From Pseudomonadota bacterium (lineage in GTDB: Bacteria; Pseudomonadota; Alphaproteobacteria; Acetobacterales; Acetobacteraceae), in contig JAJZVE010000003.1 of assembly GCA_021845835.1 (NCBI GenBank), forward strand, positions 1-27,357: DNA of 27,357 nt, in the 5' to 3' direction. Positions 18,649 to 25,617 of the stretch are shown here, one piece after another. Position numbers and translations under genes: made by a program. The notes beneath the pieces are model-generated. The model had not been told where the DNA came from. It saw only the letters and a program-made list of their open reading frames with translations, and ran no database searches. The stretch's first letter is position 1. Each line of letters opens with the position of its first letter.

Positions 18649-18884
18649 GTCTCTTCCTCGGGGCGATGGTGATAGGGCGTGGTGCTCGGCGCCTGACCGA
18701 CCGGGCGCTTCATGACGACGAACCCCGAAGCCTCGAGGTGGCGACGGAGATGCTCGGCCGCGATCTGGGCGATCATCGGTCCGGCCACATCGGCGCGCTT
18801 TCGGCCCTTGAACCGCAGCGCGTAGGCGAGGCTCTCCTCGATTTCGGTGGGGGTGGCGGGTCGCAGGGAGGGATCTTCGGTCAT
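18645..18884 (-). CDS. 79-aa protein between imuB and dnaE2
   Basis: ATG 18884 lies 9 bp after the imuB stop and has GAGG upstream. The TGA at 18645-18647 overlaps the dnaE2 GTG by 4 nt, so the frame is translationally coupled to dnaE2. The peptide reads [21 protein letters not shown], then [38 protein letters not shown], a basic helical middle. This middle resembles small conserved ORFs next to imuB/dnaE2 or on alphaproteobacterial plasmids, of unknown function. It could be an accessory mutasome factor. It has no membrane segment. Confidence 0.75.
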
Positions 18885-18893
18885 CGCTCGGCC

Positions 18894-19526
18894 TCAAAAA
18901 AATCCATGCAGGAACCAGCGAAAATCGCCCGTCGCCGGGTCCTGGCCGTCACCGCGGCGGAAGAGCCAGAAGCGCTGGCCGACCTCGTCCTCGACCACGA
19001 AATAGTCGCGCACGGCGGCGGCCTCGCCTGCGCGTCTCCACCACTCTCCGGCAATTCGCTCCGGCCCGTCAGCATGGCGAACGCGATGCCGGCGCCGGCG
19101 CCAGGTGAAGGCGGCCGGGGGGTGGTCGGGCAACAACGCGAGAACCTCGACCGGCTGCGGCGGCGCCAGCAGCCGTACCGGCCGGGGGAGGGCGACCGGC
19201 CACTCATGGCCGGTCGGCGGGGCAAGGGGCGCGACGTGCGTGACCGCACGCTCGGGCACGTCGCTCTCGAATGGCTCAGCGCGGTAAATTCGATCCTCCC
19301 CGTAGCGATTGATGAGCCGATCCAGCAATCCCGCGAGATCCTGGTTGTTGCTGACCGCGCGGGTCGGCAAGGCATCGATCTGCACGAAAGGCAGGGGTTC
19401 GGCGGTCGCGGCGATCAGGTGCATGGCCTCGACGCCTTCGCCGGGATCGACCTGTTCGAACCGCTCTTGCAGCAGCTTTGTCAGGTGCGGCGCATCGCGC
19501 GAGGGCCGCGCGGTGCCGATCCGGAC
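18894..19526 (-). pseudogene. imuB: ImuB (Y-family polymerase-like) C-terminal fragment, cut by IS21
   Basis: Translation from the IS junction reads VRIGTARPSRDAPHLTKLLQERFE, matching the ImuB stretch after the palm/little-finger region (family pattern VGTSRPxRDPxHLxRLFxER). It continues to the typical ImuB end [21 protein letters not shown]...FRWFLHGFF. About 210 residues remain of a protein usually near 500 aa, so the Y-family catalytic-like core is missing. The 5' part is not on the far side of the IS in this window. ImuB normally links ImuA and DnaE2 and recruits the beta clamp. The fragment may still be translated from a start contributed by the IS (an ATG at 19577 on the - strand is in frame), but would lack the polymerase-like domain. 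Confidence 0.85.
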
Positions 19527-19557
19527 TGTAAATTCGCGCGCAATACTGACCCCCTGA
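19527..19557 (+). repeat. IS21 left terminal inverted repeat
   Basis: Starts TGTAAATTCGCG and runs to GACCCCCT. It pairs with 22356-22386 reversed, 21 of 29 bases matching. A further repeat unit follows at 19564-19590. Confidence 0.7.
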
Positions 19558-19642
19558 GGGGCGGTTTTCGCGTCCAATCGTGACCCCCCCTGCGGTTGTG
19601 TCAGTGTCCCTTTTTTGGCCGCCTGGCGGCCTGGAGGGACGT

Positions 19643-21148
19643 ATGGGGATGATGAAGGTGGGACTGATCGGGCAGATCCGGCGGGCCTATTTCGAGGAGC
19701 ATCTGCCGATCAAAGAGATCGTTCGGACGCTGCGGGTGTCGCGCGCGACGGTGCGCAAGGTGATCCGCGGGCAGGCGACCGAGTTCAAGTACGAGCGCGG
19801 CGTGCAGCCGGCGCCCAGGTTGGGGGAGTGGGTTGAGGTTCTGACCGGGATCCTGGAGCAGGAGGCGAGGCTGCCGCGGCGGGAACGCCGGTCGACGCAA
19901 CGTCTGTTCGAGGCGCTGCGCGGGCGCGGCTACGACGGCGCGCACGACAGCGTGCACCGGTTCGTAAGGGCTTGGCGGAACGAGCGGGCACGGGTTCCGG
20001 CCCAGGCGTTCGTGCCGATGAGCTTTGCCCCGGGCGAGGCATACCAGTTCGACTGGAGCCACGAGACGATCACGCTCCAAGGGCTACCACTGACGATCAA
20101 GGCGGCGCACATGAAGCTGTCGCACAGCCGCATGCCGTTCGTGCGCGTCTACTTCCGCGAGAGCCAGGAGCTGGTGTTCGACGCCCACGACAAGGCGTTC
20201 CTGTTCTACGGTGGGGTCTGCCGGCGCGGCATCTACGACAACATGAAGACGGCGGTGGAGGCGATCTTCGTTGGCAAGGCCCGTCAGTACAATCGGCGCT
20301 TCCTGCAGATGTGCTCGCATCACCTGGTCGAACCGGTGGCGTGCACGCCGGCGTCGGGCTGGGAGAAAGGGCAGGTCGAGAACCAGGTTGGCAACCTGCG
20401 CGATCAGCTGTTCCGCCCCAAGCCGCGGGTGAAGAGCCTTTTCGAGTTGAATGGGTGGCTGGAAGATCAGTGCATCGCCTACGCCAAGCGTATCCGGCAC
20501 CCGGAGTTCAAGGACCGGACCATCTGGGAGGTGTTCCAGGACGAACGGGCGAGCCTGATGGCGCTGCGCGGGCCGTTTGATGGCTTCGTCGAGAAGGCGG
20601 TTCGCGCGAGCACCACTTGCCTGATCTCGGCGGATCGCAACCGCTACAGCGTCGACGCACGCGCCGCCGGCCGGATGGTGCTGGTTCGCTCGCACGCCGA
20701 ACGCATCGTCGTGCTTCTCGACGGCGAGACGGTGGCCGACCATCCCCGCAGCTTCAAGCATGAACAGATCATCTATGATCCCTGGCATTACCTCCCGATC
20801 CTGGTGAAGAAACCCGGCGCGTTGCGCAACGGCGCCCCGTTCAAGGACTGGAACCTGCCCACCGCCTTGGCTCAGGTTCGCGCCAAGCTGAAGAGCCACG
20901 CCGATGGGGATCGCCAGTTCGTCAAGGTGCTGGGCGCGGTGCTCGACCATGGCCTGGCCGCGGTCGAGGCGGCCTGTGCCGAAGCCCTGGAGGCCGGCAT
21001 CGCCGGCGGCGATGTGATCCTGACCGTGCTTGCACGGAGGCTCCAGCCGGCGCCACCACCCAGCATCACAACCCCCGATGCCCTGCGCTTGAAAATCGAA
21101 CCCGCCGCCGATTGCGGCCGCTACGACAGCATAAGGAGGAGCGCCTGA
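19643..21148 (+). CDS. istA: IS21 transposase IstA
   Basis: 501 aa from ATG 19643, chosen for ggaggg at 19633-19638; ATG 19649 and 19652 are possible. An N-terminal helix-turn-helix reads [23 protein letters not shown]. The rve/DDE integrase core has QFDWSHE (first Asp), IYDNMKTAV (second Asp) and [15 protein letters not shown] (Glu), followed by the C-terminal beta-rich domain ([26 protein letters not shown]). Length and order match IstA (~500 aa). It catalyses transposition with the IstB ATPase. All three catalytic acidic residues are present, so it looks functional. Its stop overlaps the istB start by one base. Confidence 0.95.
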   Translation: MGMMKVGLIGQIRRAYFEEHLPIKEIVRTLRVSRATVRKVIRGQATEFKYERGVQPAPRLGEWVEVLTGILEQEARLPRRERRSTQRLFEALRGRGYDGAHDSVHRFVRAWRNERARVPAQAFVPMSFAPGEAYQFDWSHETITLQGLPLTIKAAHMKLSHSRMPFVRVYFRESQELVFDAHDKAFLFYGGVCRRGIYDNMKTAVEAIFVGKARQYNRRFLQMCSHHLVEPVACTPASGWEKGQVENQVGNLRDQLFRPKPRVKSLFELNGWLEDQCIAYAKRIRHPEFKDRTIWEVFQDERASLMALRGPFDGFVEKAVRASTTCLISADRNRYSVDARAAGRMVLVRSHAERIVVLLDGETVADHPRSFKHEQIIYDPWHYLPILVKKPGALRNGAPFKDWNLPTALAQVRAKLKSHADGDRQFVKVLGAVLDHGLAAVEAACAEALEAGIAGGDVILTVLARRLQPAPPPSITTPDALRLKIEPAADCGRYDSIRRSA

Positions 21149-21876
21149 TGGAACGCCATGAGATTTTGGACGCCATGAGCGAGCTCAAACTCTACGGCAT
21201 GCGCGCCAGCTTCGACGAGATCGCCGGCAAGGGCCTCGCCCGGCGCGACGAGGTCTATCCCCTCATCGCCGGCCTTATCCGGGCGGAGCGCACGCACCGG
21301 CAGGCGCGCTCGATCAGTTATCGCATCGGCGGGGCAAAGTTCCCGGTCCTCAAAGATCTGGATAAATTCATCTTCGCCGATACGCCGGTCGATGAAGGCC
21401 TGGTTCGCGAGCTTGCGACGGGCGGATTTTTGGATGCCAAACGCAACGCTATCTTCATTGGCGGCACCGGCACCGGAAAATCGCATCTGTGCATTGCCGT
21501 GGCGGCTGCGGTCATCCGCGCCCGTGCCCGCGGCCGGTTCTTCAACCTTGTCGATCTGGTCAACCAGCTTGAGCAGGAGAAGGCCGCCGGCCGCAGCGGA
21601 CGTCTCGCCGAGAAGCTGCTGCGTCATGATCTCATCGTCATCGACGAACTCGGCTATCTGCCGTTCAGCCAGCCCGGCGGCCAACTGCTGTTCCATCTGA
21701 TCAGCAAACTCTACGAAAACACCTCCCTGCTGATCACCACCAACCTGGCATTCGCCGATTGGCCCCAGGTGTTCGGCGACGCCCGGATGACCGCCGCCAT
21801 GCTCGATCGCCTGACCCACCATTGCGACATCATCGAGACCGGCAACGACAGCTGGCGGTTCAGGCACCGCGCCTGA
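21148..21876 (+). CDS. istB: IS21 helper ATPase IstB
   Basis: 242 aa starting at ATG 21148, sharing the A of the istA stop (TGATG), with AAGGAGGA at 21133-21140. It is a DnaA/DnaC-like AAA+ protein: Walker [11 protein letters not shown], Walker [15 protein letters not shown], and sensor-1 region [12 protein letters not shown]. The end [17 protein letters not shown] is typical of IstB. It works with IstA in target selection and strand transfer. It appears intact. Confidence 0.96.
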   Translation: MERHEILDAMSELKLYGMRASFDEIAGKGLARRDEVYPLIAGLIRAERTHRQARSISYRIGGAKFPVLKDLDKFIFADTPVDEGLVRELATGGFLDAKRNAIFIGGTGTGKSHLCIAVAAAVIRARARGRFFNLVDLVNQLEQEKAAGRSGRLAEKLLRHDLIVIDELGYLPFSQPGGQLLFHLISKLYENTSLLITTNLAFADWPQVFGDARMTAAMLDRLTHHCDIIETGNDSWRFRHRA

Positions 21877-21925
21877 GCGGTTTGGCATGCGATGGGTTTC
21901 GTGACGTCACGGTTCGGAGTGGGAT

Positions 21926-22237
21926 ATGCCGCGCAAGCCGATCGGCGATAAGCCTCTAACCGATGCCCAGCGTCAGGCGCGCTGCCGTGCCCGTCGTGCG
22001 GCCGAAACCCCTATCATCCGTGTCCGCAGACCGCTCGACCACCGCAGCCGTGCCCGCCGTTGGCGCGACGCCGTGGACCAGTTGGTCGCCCTCCAGGCCC
22101 AGTATGTCGCCTGGCTGGAGACCCTGCCGGCCAGCCTCCACGACGGCGCAACTGCCGATGCGCTACAGGCAATCTGCGACCTCGACCTGTCCGAACTCCA
22201 GGCCATCGAACCACCCAGAGGCTTCGGCAGGGATTGA
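21926..22237 (+). CDS. Third ORF of the IS21 element (103 aa, unknown)
   Basis: ATG 21926 behind ggagtggg. The product is very basic at the start (KPLTDAQRQARCRARRAAETP, then HRSRARRWRDAVDQLVALQAQYVAWLETLP) and ends with an acidic helical part (LQAICDLDLSELQAIEPP). It lies 49 bp after istB and inside the IS ends, so it moves with the element. Small extra ORFs with this kind of start (LTDAQRQARCRAR) occur downstream of istB in some IS21 relatives; function unknown to me. The stop at 22235-22237 falls in the outer arm of a long palindrome. Confidence 0.65.
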   Translation: MPRKPIGDKPLTDAQRQARCRARRAAETPIIRVRRPLDHRSRARRWRDAVDQLVALQAQYVAWLETLPASLHDGATADALQAICDLDLSELQAIEPPRGFGRD

Positions 22238-22247
22238 CCCGGCCGAG

Positions 22248-22283
22248 GTGCCCCGATGCGCCCGCGCGGGCGCATCGGGGCAC
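22248..22283. terminator. 36-bp perfect palindrome at the right end of the IS
   Basis: gtgccccgatgcgcccgc and its exact reverse complement meet without a loop, giving 18-bp arms. Outer arms tgacccgg (22235-22242) and ccgggtca (22291-22298) extend the structure to 64 bp with small mismatches. It follows the third ORF directly. It would form a strong bidirectional hairpin shielding IS genes from outside transcription and the reverse. Confidence 0.6.
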
Positions 22284-22330
22284 ACTTCGACCGGGTCAGT
22301 TTGCCTGCGCCAACTGACCAACCCACTACC

Positions 22331-24106
22331 TCAGAGGGGTCGAAATTGGGCGCGAAAAGGGGGTCGCAGTTGGACGCGATTTGACAAAAGGGGTCGTTCG
22401 CCGCTGTTCACCAGGAACAGGTCATTGTCGAGCACTTGAGACGTCTTGCGCAGCCGCGCGACGCGCGCCCGGACCACGGGGCGGATCCCATCCGGGATCA
22501 AGCACTCAATGTCCGGATCGATCAGCAGCCTGAGCTCTTCGGCCCAGGGGTTATGTTCACTGGAGAGCGGCAGCGTCATCCGCTCTACCTCGATCATCTG
22601 GTAGGGATAGGGATTGACGGTCTGAACAAGTGTGCGCTCAAGCCCTTCACGACGCGGCTCGCCCGTGGTCTTCGAAAAGCCGATCAGGTACAGAAGCGGC
22701 GCATTTGGCGTGATGGTACGGAGGTCCCGACTGATGTCGAGCAGGCTTCGCCCGCTCTCGATCACGATCGCAGCGATCACGATCGACGTCCCCGTCGCGG
22801 CAGGGATCGTGTCCAGTTCATCACACCGCACGACTACCGTCGCGGCCGACACAGCGCCCGCGATCTGCTGCGCGAATGGCAACGACGCCTCGTCGACCGC
22901 GATCACATGACCCAGGCTTGCCGGCAGCGATCGGCGTAACACATAGTCGAGTCGTTGCTGGAAATTCGTATGACCAAGCAGGGCCACCGGCTCGACATTG
23001 AACTGCCGCGGTTGCTGACCGACCGATTTTCCAAGCCCGACGGTGAACAGCCCGCCACCGGCAAACCGCTCCATCAGCGCGGCCATCCCCGCCGGCGCGT
23101 CGTTTTTGGCGATGAGCAGCGATTCTTGCTGCGGGCCGGCAAATTCGAACTGATCGCCCTGTAGCTTGATGGCGCGCGAACCTGTCCTGCATATCATGCA
23201 GCCGTCCGGCCCGTCCACCGAGGGTAGCGCTGCGACGCCGTCCTCATTGTAACGCGCGTCCTTGCGCAGATTGCATACGATGTTCGAGCCGCTGCGATCG
23301 GTGCCGAGAAACAGCAGATGGGTAACCTGACCGGGGGCAAAGCCATGCTTGGCTATAAGCTGGGAGGCAAGAGAACCGCTTGAGGAGGCCGAGATCAGTA
23401 CGAGCGAGTCCGTGAGACGGGTGAAGCGGTAATCGCCGACACCCGCATAGGACGAGAAGTTATCAGCCAGGATCGGAACCGACCCCTCAAACGATGATCG
23501 CTGCTCGTTAATTGCCGCCACCACCGCGTAGAGCGAGGGCGTATCAAGATAGGCGGTGGTAGCGCGCTCCGGGACATAGGGAAGCGTGCAAAAGCCAATG
23601 AATGCGATTTCGGCGCCGCGCGCGAGAATGTTGGATAGCCGGATGAAGCGCTCGGTGTGGCGACCCGACGGGTTCTCGAAATGGTAGGTCGCCGTGGACT
23701 CGACGAACCCGTGACGCGTGTTGAAGATGCTGGTGATCGCGCGACGCTTGAAATCCGCAAGCCTGACCGCGCGCTTGGACGTCGGGCCGGTGACATGTGC
23801 TCGCCTGGCTTCGGCACCCGCACAATCATAGCCGATCAAGGTCACGGTAGCGCGTCCCGCCAGCCGCGCGATCGTGGCGACATTCTGCGAGTCCTCGCCG
23901 AGCGCCTGTTGGGTGGCATCGAATGCGGGATCGCGCACGAGAAAGACGACCTCGTCGGGGACGAGGTTCTGCTCCACTTCGCTTTCGATCACCGAGGCCA
24001 GCCCTTCCGGATCGAGACCGGGCGTCGCGGCGAACACGAGCAGCACATCGCGGGAAGACGCCTTACGCGAGATCTCGAAGCGGAACGAAAAGATCGAATT
24101 CATCAT
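22331..24106 (-). CDS. PRTase-like protein, second gene of GHKL pair, 3' end cut by IS21
   Basis: Starts at ATG 24106, overlapping the GHKL stop by 4 nt (ATGA). About 573 native residues run to the IS boundary at 22386; the final residues (after SGERPLL) come from the IS end. Two segments resemble nucleotide/PRPP-binding loops of phosphoribosyltransferases: SLVLISASSSGSLASQLI (~234-251) and SIVIAAIVIESGRSLLDISRDLR (~441-463, like the PRPP loop with ESG in place of DDxxTG). Between them is a CxxC knuckle, CMICRTGSRAIKLQGDQF (303-320). The conserved-looking first part includes GRHTERFIRLSNIL and LDTPSLYAVV. There are no membrane segments. The PRTase reading is from motif shape only; it could instead be another Rossmann-like fold. 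Paired with a GHKL ATPase near helicases, it is a defence candidate. Confidence 0.6.
   Translation of the reverse strand: MMNSIFSFRFEISRKASSRDVLLVFAATPGLDPEGLASVIESEVEQNLVPDEVVFLVRDPAFDATQQALGEDSQNVATIARLAGRATVTLIGYDCAGAEARRAHVTGPTSKRAVRLADFKRRAITSIFNTRHGFVESTATYHFENPSGRHTERFIRLSNILARGAEIAFIGFCTLPYVPERATTAYLDTPSLYAVVAAINEQRSSFEGSVPILADNFSSYAGVGDYRFTRLTDSLVLISASSSGSLASQLIAKHGFAPGQVTHLLFLGTDRSGSNIVCNLRKDARYNEDGVAALPSVDGPDGCMICRTGSRAIKLQGDQFEFAGPQQESLLIAKNDAPAGMAALMERFAGGGLFTVGLGKSVGQQPRQFNVEPVALLGHTNFQQRLDYVLRRSLPASLGHVIAVDEASLPFAQQIAGAVSAATVVVRCDELDTIPAATGTSIVIAAIVIESGRSLLDISRDLRTITPNAPLLYLIGFSKTTGEPRREGLERTLVQTVNPYPYQMIEVERMTLPLSSEHNPWAEELRLLIDPDIECLIPDGIRPVVRARVARLRKTSQVLDNDLFLVNSGERPLLSNRVQLRPPFRAQFRPL
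22356..22386 (-). repeat. IS21 right terminal inverted repeat
   Basis: Reverse-complemented it reads TGTCAAATCGCGTCCAACT then GCGACCCCCT, matching the left end. The second right-end repeat is at 22333-22358. These bases also supply the last codons of the truncated PRTase-like frame. Confidence 0.7.
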
Positions 24107-25251
24107 GTCCGCTGAATTGGAATGAGGATCGTCAGGAGAGTGCCCGCGACAGGCGCAAGCGCAGCGAGGTCGGCCTGTTGATAGCGGCGCAGCATGTCAT
24201 CGGCGTCCTGCGCCTCGTTAGAGAAGTCGATAAAGAAGGACAGTCGGCCGGTTCGCAAGCGCAAGAACCCTTTCTGCCGGCGCAGCAGGCGCAGCACATG
24301 GGGTAAGCCTTCGCCGAACCGGCTTTGGCCTTTAGCGCTTCCCTTCCCGAAGCATGCCCGGACCGCGCGTTCCTCATCCTCAATGGACAGGTCATCGAGT
24401 GCGGCACCAGTCCAAGTCGCCGCAAAGCCAGGCCCCGAATCGAGCACCGACAGCTCGAACAAATGGGTGTAAACCGCACCCTGCGGCACCGTCAGCGCCT
24501 CGCAATAGCTGGCGAGCGGCGCATATTCACCCACGATCCGCGCCAGTTGCTCGGGCGCTATGGCGTGATGATTGGTCTTGATCGCGCGGATCGACACGTC
24601 GAGTAGATCGCCGGCGACATTAGTGAGCGCGTGATCTTCGGTATTCTTGAAGATCTCGAACAGCATCGCCCCGATCGCTTCAGCGGCGTCGGCCGGCACA
24701 TGGGCGCGGTAGCTGCCGCGGACCGCACCGCGCAGCAGCCAACTTGCCAGATCCCGAAAATTCTCGCGCGGACGCAGGCCTGAACTGCCATGCACGCCCG
24801 GGAGATAGAGCAAATACGGCGTATCCCGGCCGAGGTGATCAGCGCAAACGATCTCAGCCGAGGCACCACGATAGCCTTGCTTGGGCCGCTCGCTCTGCAG
24901 CTGGTCAAGACGCGCAAGCGCGGCTCTGCGGAGCGCAGGAGCAATTGAACCGGCTTGCCCGAGGCCAGTCGCCTCCTCCGCACAGAGTCCGGCGACCAGC
25001 CCGGGAAGGCGACGCACGAAATCGTCGATCTGCTCAGCCGACTCAATGAATGTCTCCAGCAAGGCGTCCGGATTCTGTTGCGCCCAGCTGATGATCACTT
25101 GAGCAAGAGCGGCCTCCGCACCGCCGGCAAGATGTCGGATATTGCTTGGTAGCCGTAAAGCCTCGCCCGCTGGAGCCCGGGCAAGGCTGTCCAGCGCCCG
25201 CTCGCTGGCGGCGATCGTCGATTGCGCTGTGACTCGCACTGAGCGTTCCAT
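24103..25251 (-). CDS. GHKL-type ATPase (histidine-kinase-like ATPase fold)
   Basis: 382 aa from ATG 25251 (MERSVRVTAQ). No clear SD is visible, and a TTG at 25320 in frame is an alternative start. The C-terminal half carries Bergerat-fold motifs: N-box EIFKNTEDHA (199-208, with the Mg-binding Asn203), G1 box LDSGPGF (270-276) and G2 box SRFGEGLPHVLRLL (310-323). No H-box or phosphoacceptor domain, response-regulator receiver or membrane segment is seen, so this is not an ordinary sensor kinase. The N-terminal ~185 residues are helical and unrecognised. The 4-nt overlap with the downstream PRTase-like gene implies an obligate pair. GHKL ATPases appear in several phage-defence systems; that role here is inference. 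Confidence 0.78.
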   Translation of the reverse strand: MERSVRVTAQSTIAASERALDSLARAPAGEALRLPSNIRHLAGGAEAALAQVIISWAQQNPDALLETFIESAEQIDDFVRRLPGLVAGLCAEEATGLGQAGSIAPALRRAALARLDQLQSERPKQGYRGASAEIVCADHLGRDTPYLLYLPGVHGSSGLRPRENFRDLASWLLRGAVRGSYRAHVPADAAEAIGAMLFEIFKNTEDHALTNVAGDLLDVSIRAIKTNHHAIAPEQLARIVGEYAPLASYCEALTVPQGAVYTHLFELSVLDSGPGFAATWTGAALDDLSIEDEERAVRACFGKGSAKGQSRFGEGLPHVLRLLRRQKGFLRLRTGRLSFFIDFSNEAQDADDMLRRYQQADLAALAPVAGTLLTILIPIQRT

Positions 25252-25617
25252 TGCGCGCTTTGTGCGACAACACTGGTCTAACGTCCAGCAGCGAGAAGCC
25301 GGCATCGGTCTGCGTTTCAACTTCGGCGGGCGTTTCTGGCCGCCTTGCGCCGTCCATCCCTCGTTTTCAGGACCGAGTTCTGGAGCGTTCTAGGACCGGT
25401 TTGGGCCCGACGACGATCATCCGCTCGACGCGGCGCGAACGGTCGATCCTACGATAACCGGCCATTCGTGGTTGAGTGAGTGAATGTCCGGGGTTGGTCG
25501 AAACCGGCCTGAGGCATCGTTCGCCGGCGAACGGCAGCTACCCCGCTACTGCTTTTCGGAACCTGCCATTCCGCTCCCGGCCAACTTCGGCCATAGCCGG
25601 CCGGTCGGTCGATAGTG
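25252..25617. other. Spacer between recD2 and the GHKL gene
   Basis: 366 bp with no convincing gene. It contains tgaatgtccggggttggtcg (25481-25500) and ccattccgctcccggcc...ccatagccgg (25566-25600). These share words (gaatgtcc, cattccgct, ccatagccg) with the palindrome region after the SIR2 gene, suggesting a decayed dispersed element. The promoter of the GHKL pair should be here, but no clear boxes were found. Confidence 0.4.

Larger units (their letters stand above)
19527..22386 (+). mobile_element. IS21-family insertion sequence (~2.86 kb, istA-istB plus third ORF)
   Basis: The ends were placed by matching termini. The left end reads TGTAAATTCGCGCGCAATA (19527 on), and the right end, reverse-complemented, reads TGTCAAATCGCGTCCAACT (22386 backward). 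Both then continue with C/TGACCCCCT, giving 21 of 29 matches. A second internal repeat lies near each end (ttttcgcgtccaatcgtgac at 19564-19583; the reverse complement of tcgaaattgggcgcgaaaa at 22340-22358). This is the multiple-terminal-repeat arrangement typical of IS21. istA and istB overlap as in the family. The flanks (gatccggac on the left, aaaggggtc on the right) share no obvious target duplication. Confidence 0.88.

Noticed and set aside
22261..22298. CRISPR- or attachment-site-like repeat near the IS end
   Set aside because: It is a single palindrome inside the IS, not a repeat-spacer array and not at a tRNA or integrase.
25043..25357. 104-codon - strand frame overlapping the GHKL start
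   Set aside because: It overlaps the GHKL coding region out of frame, and the overlapping part is shadow-like; the upstream part alone is too short to support.
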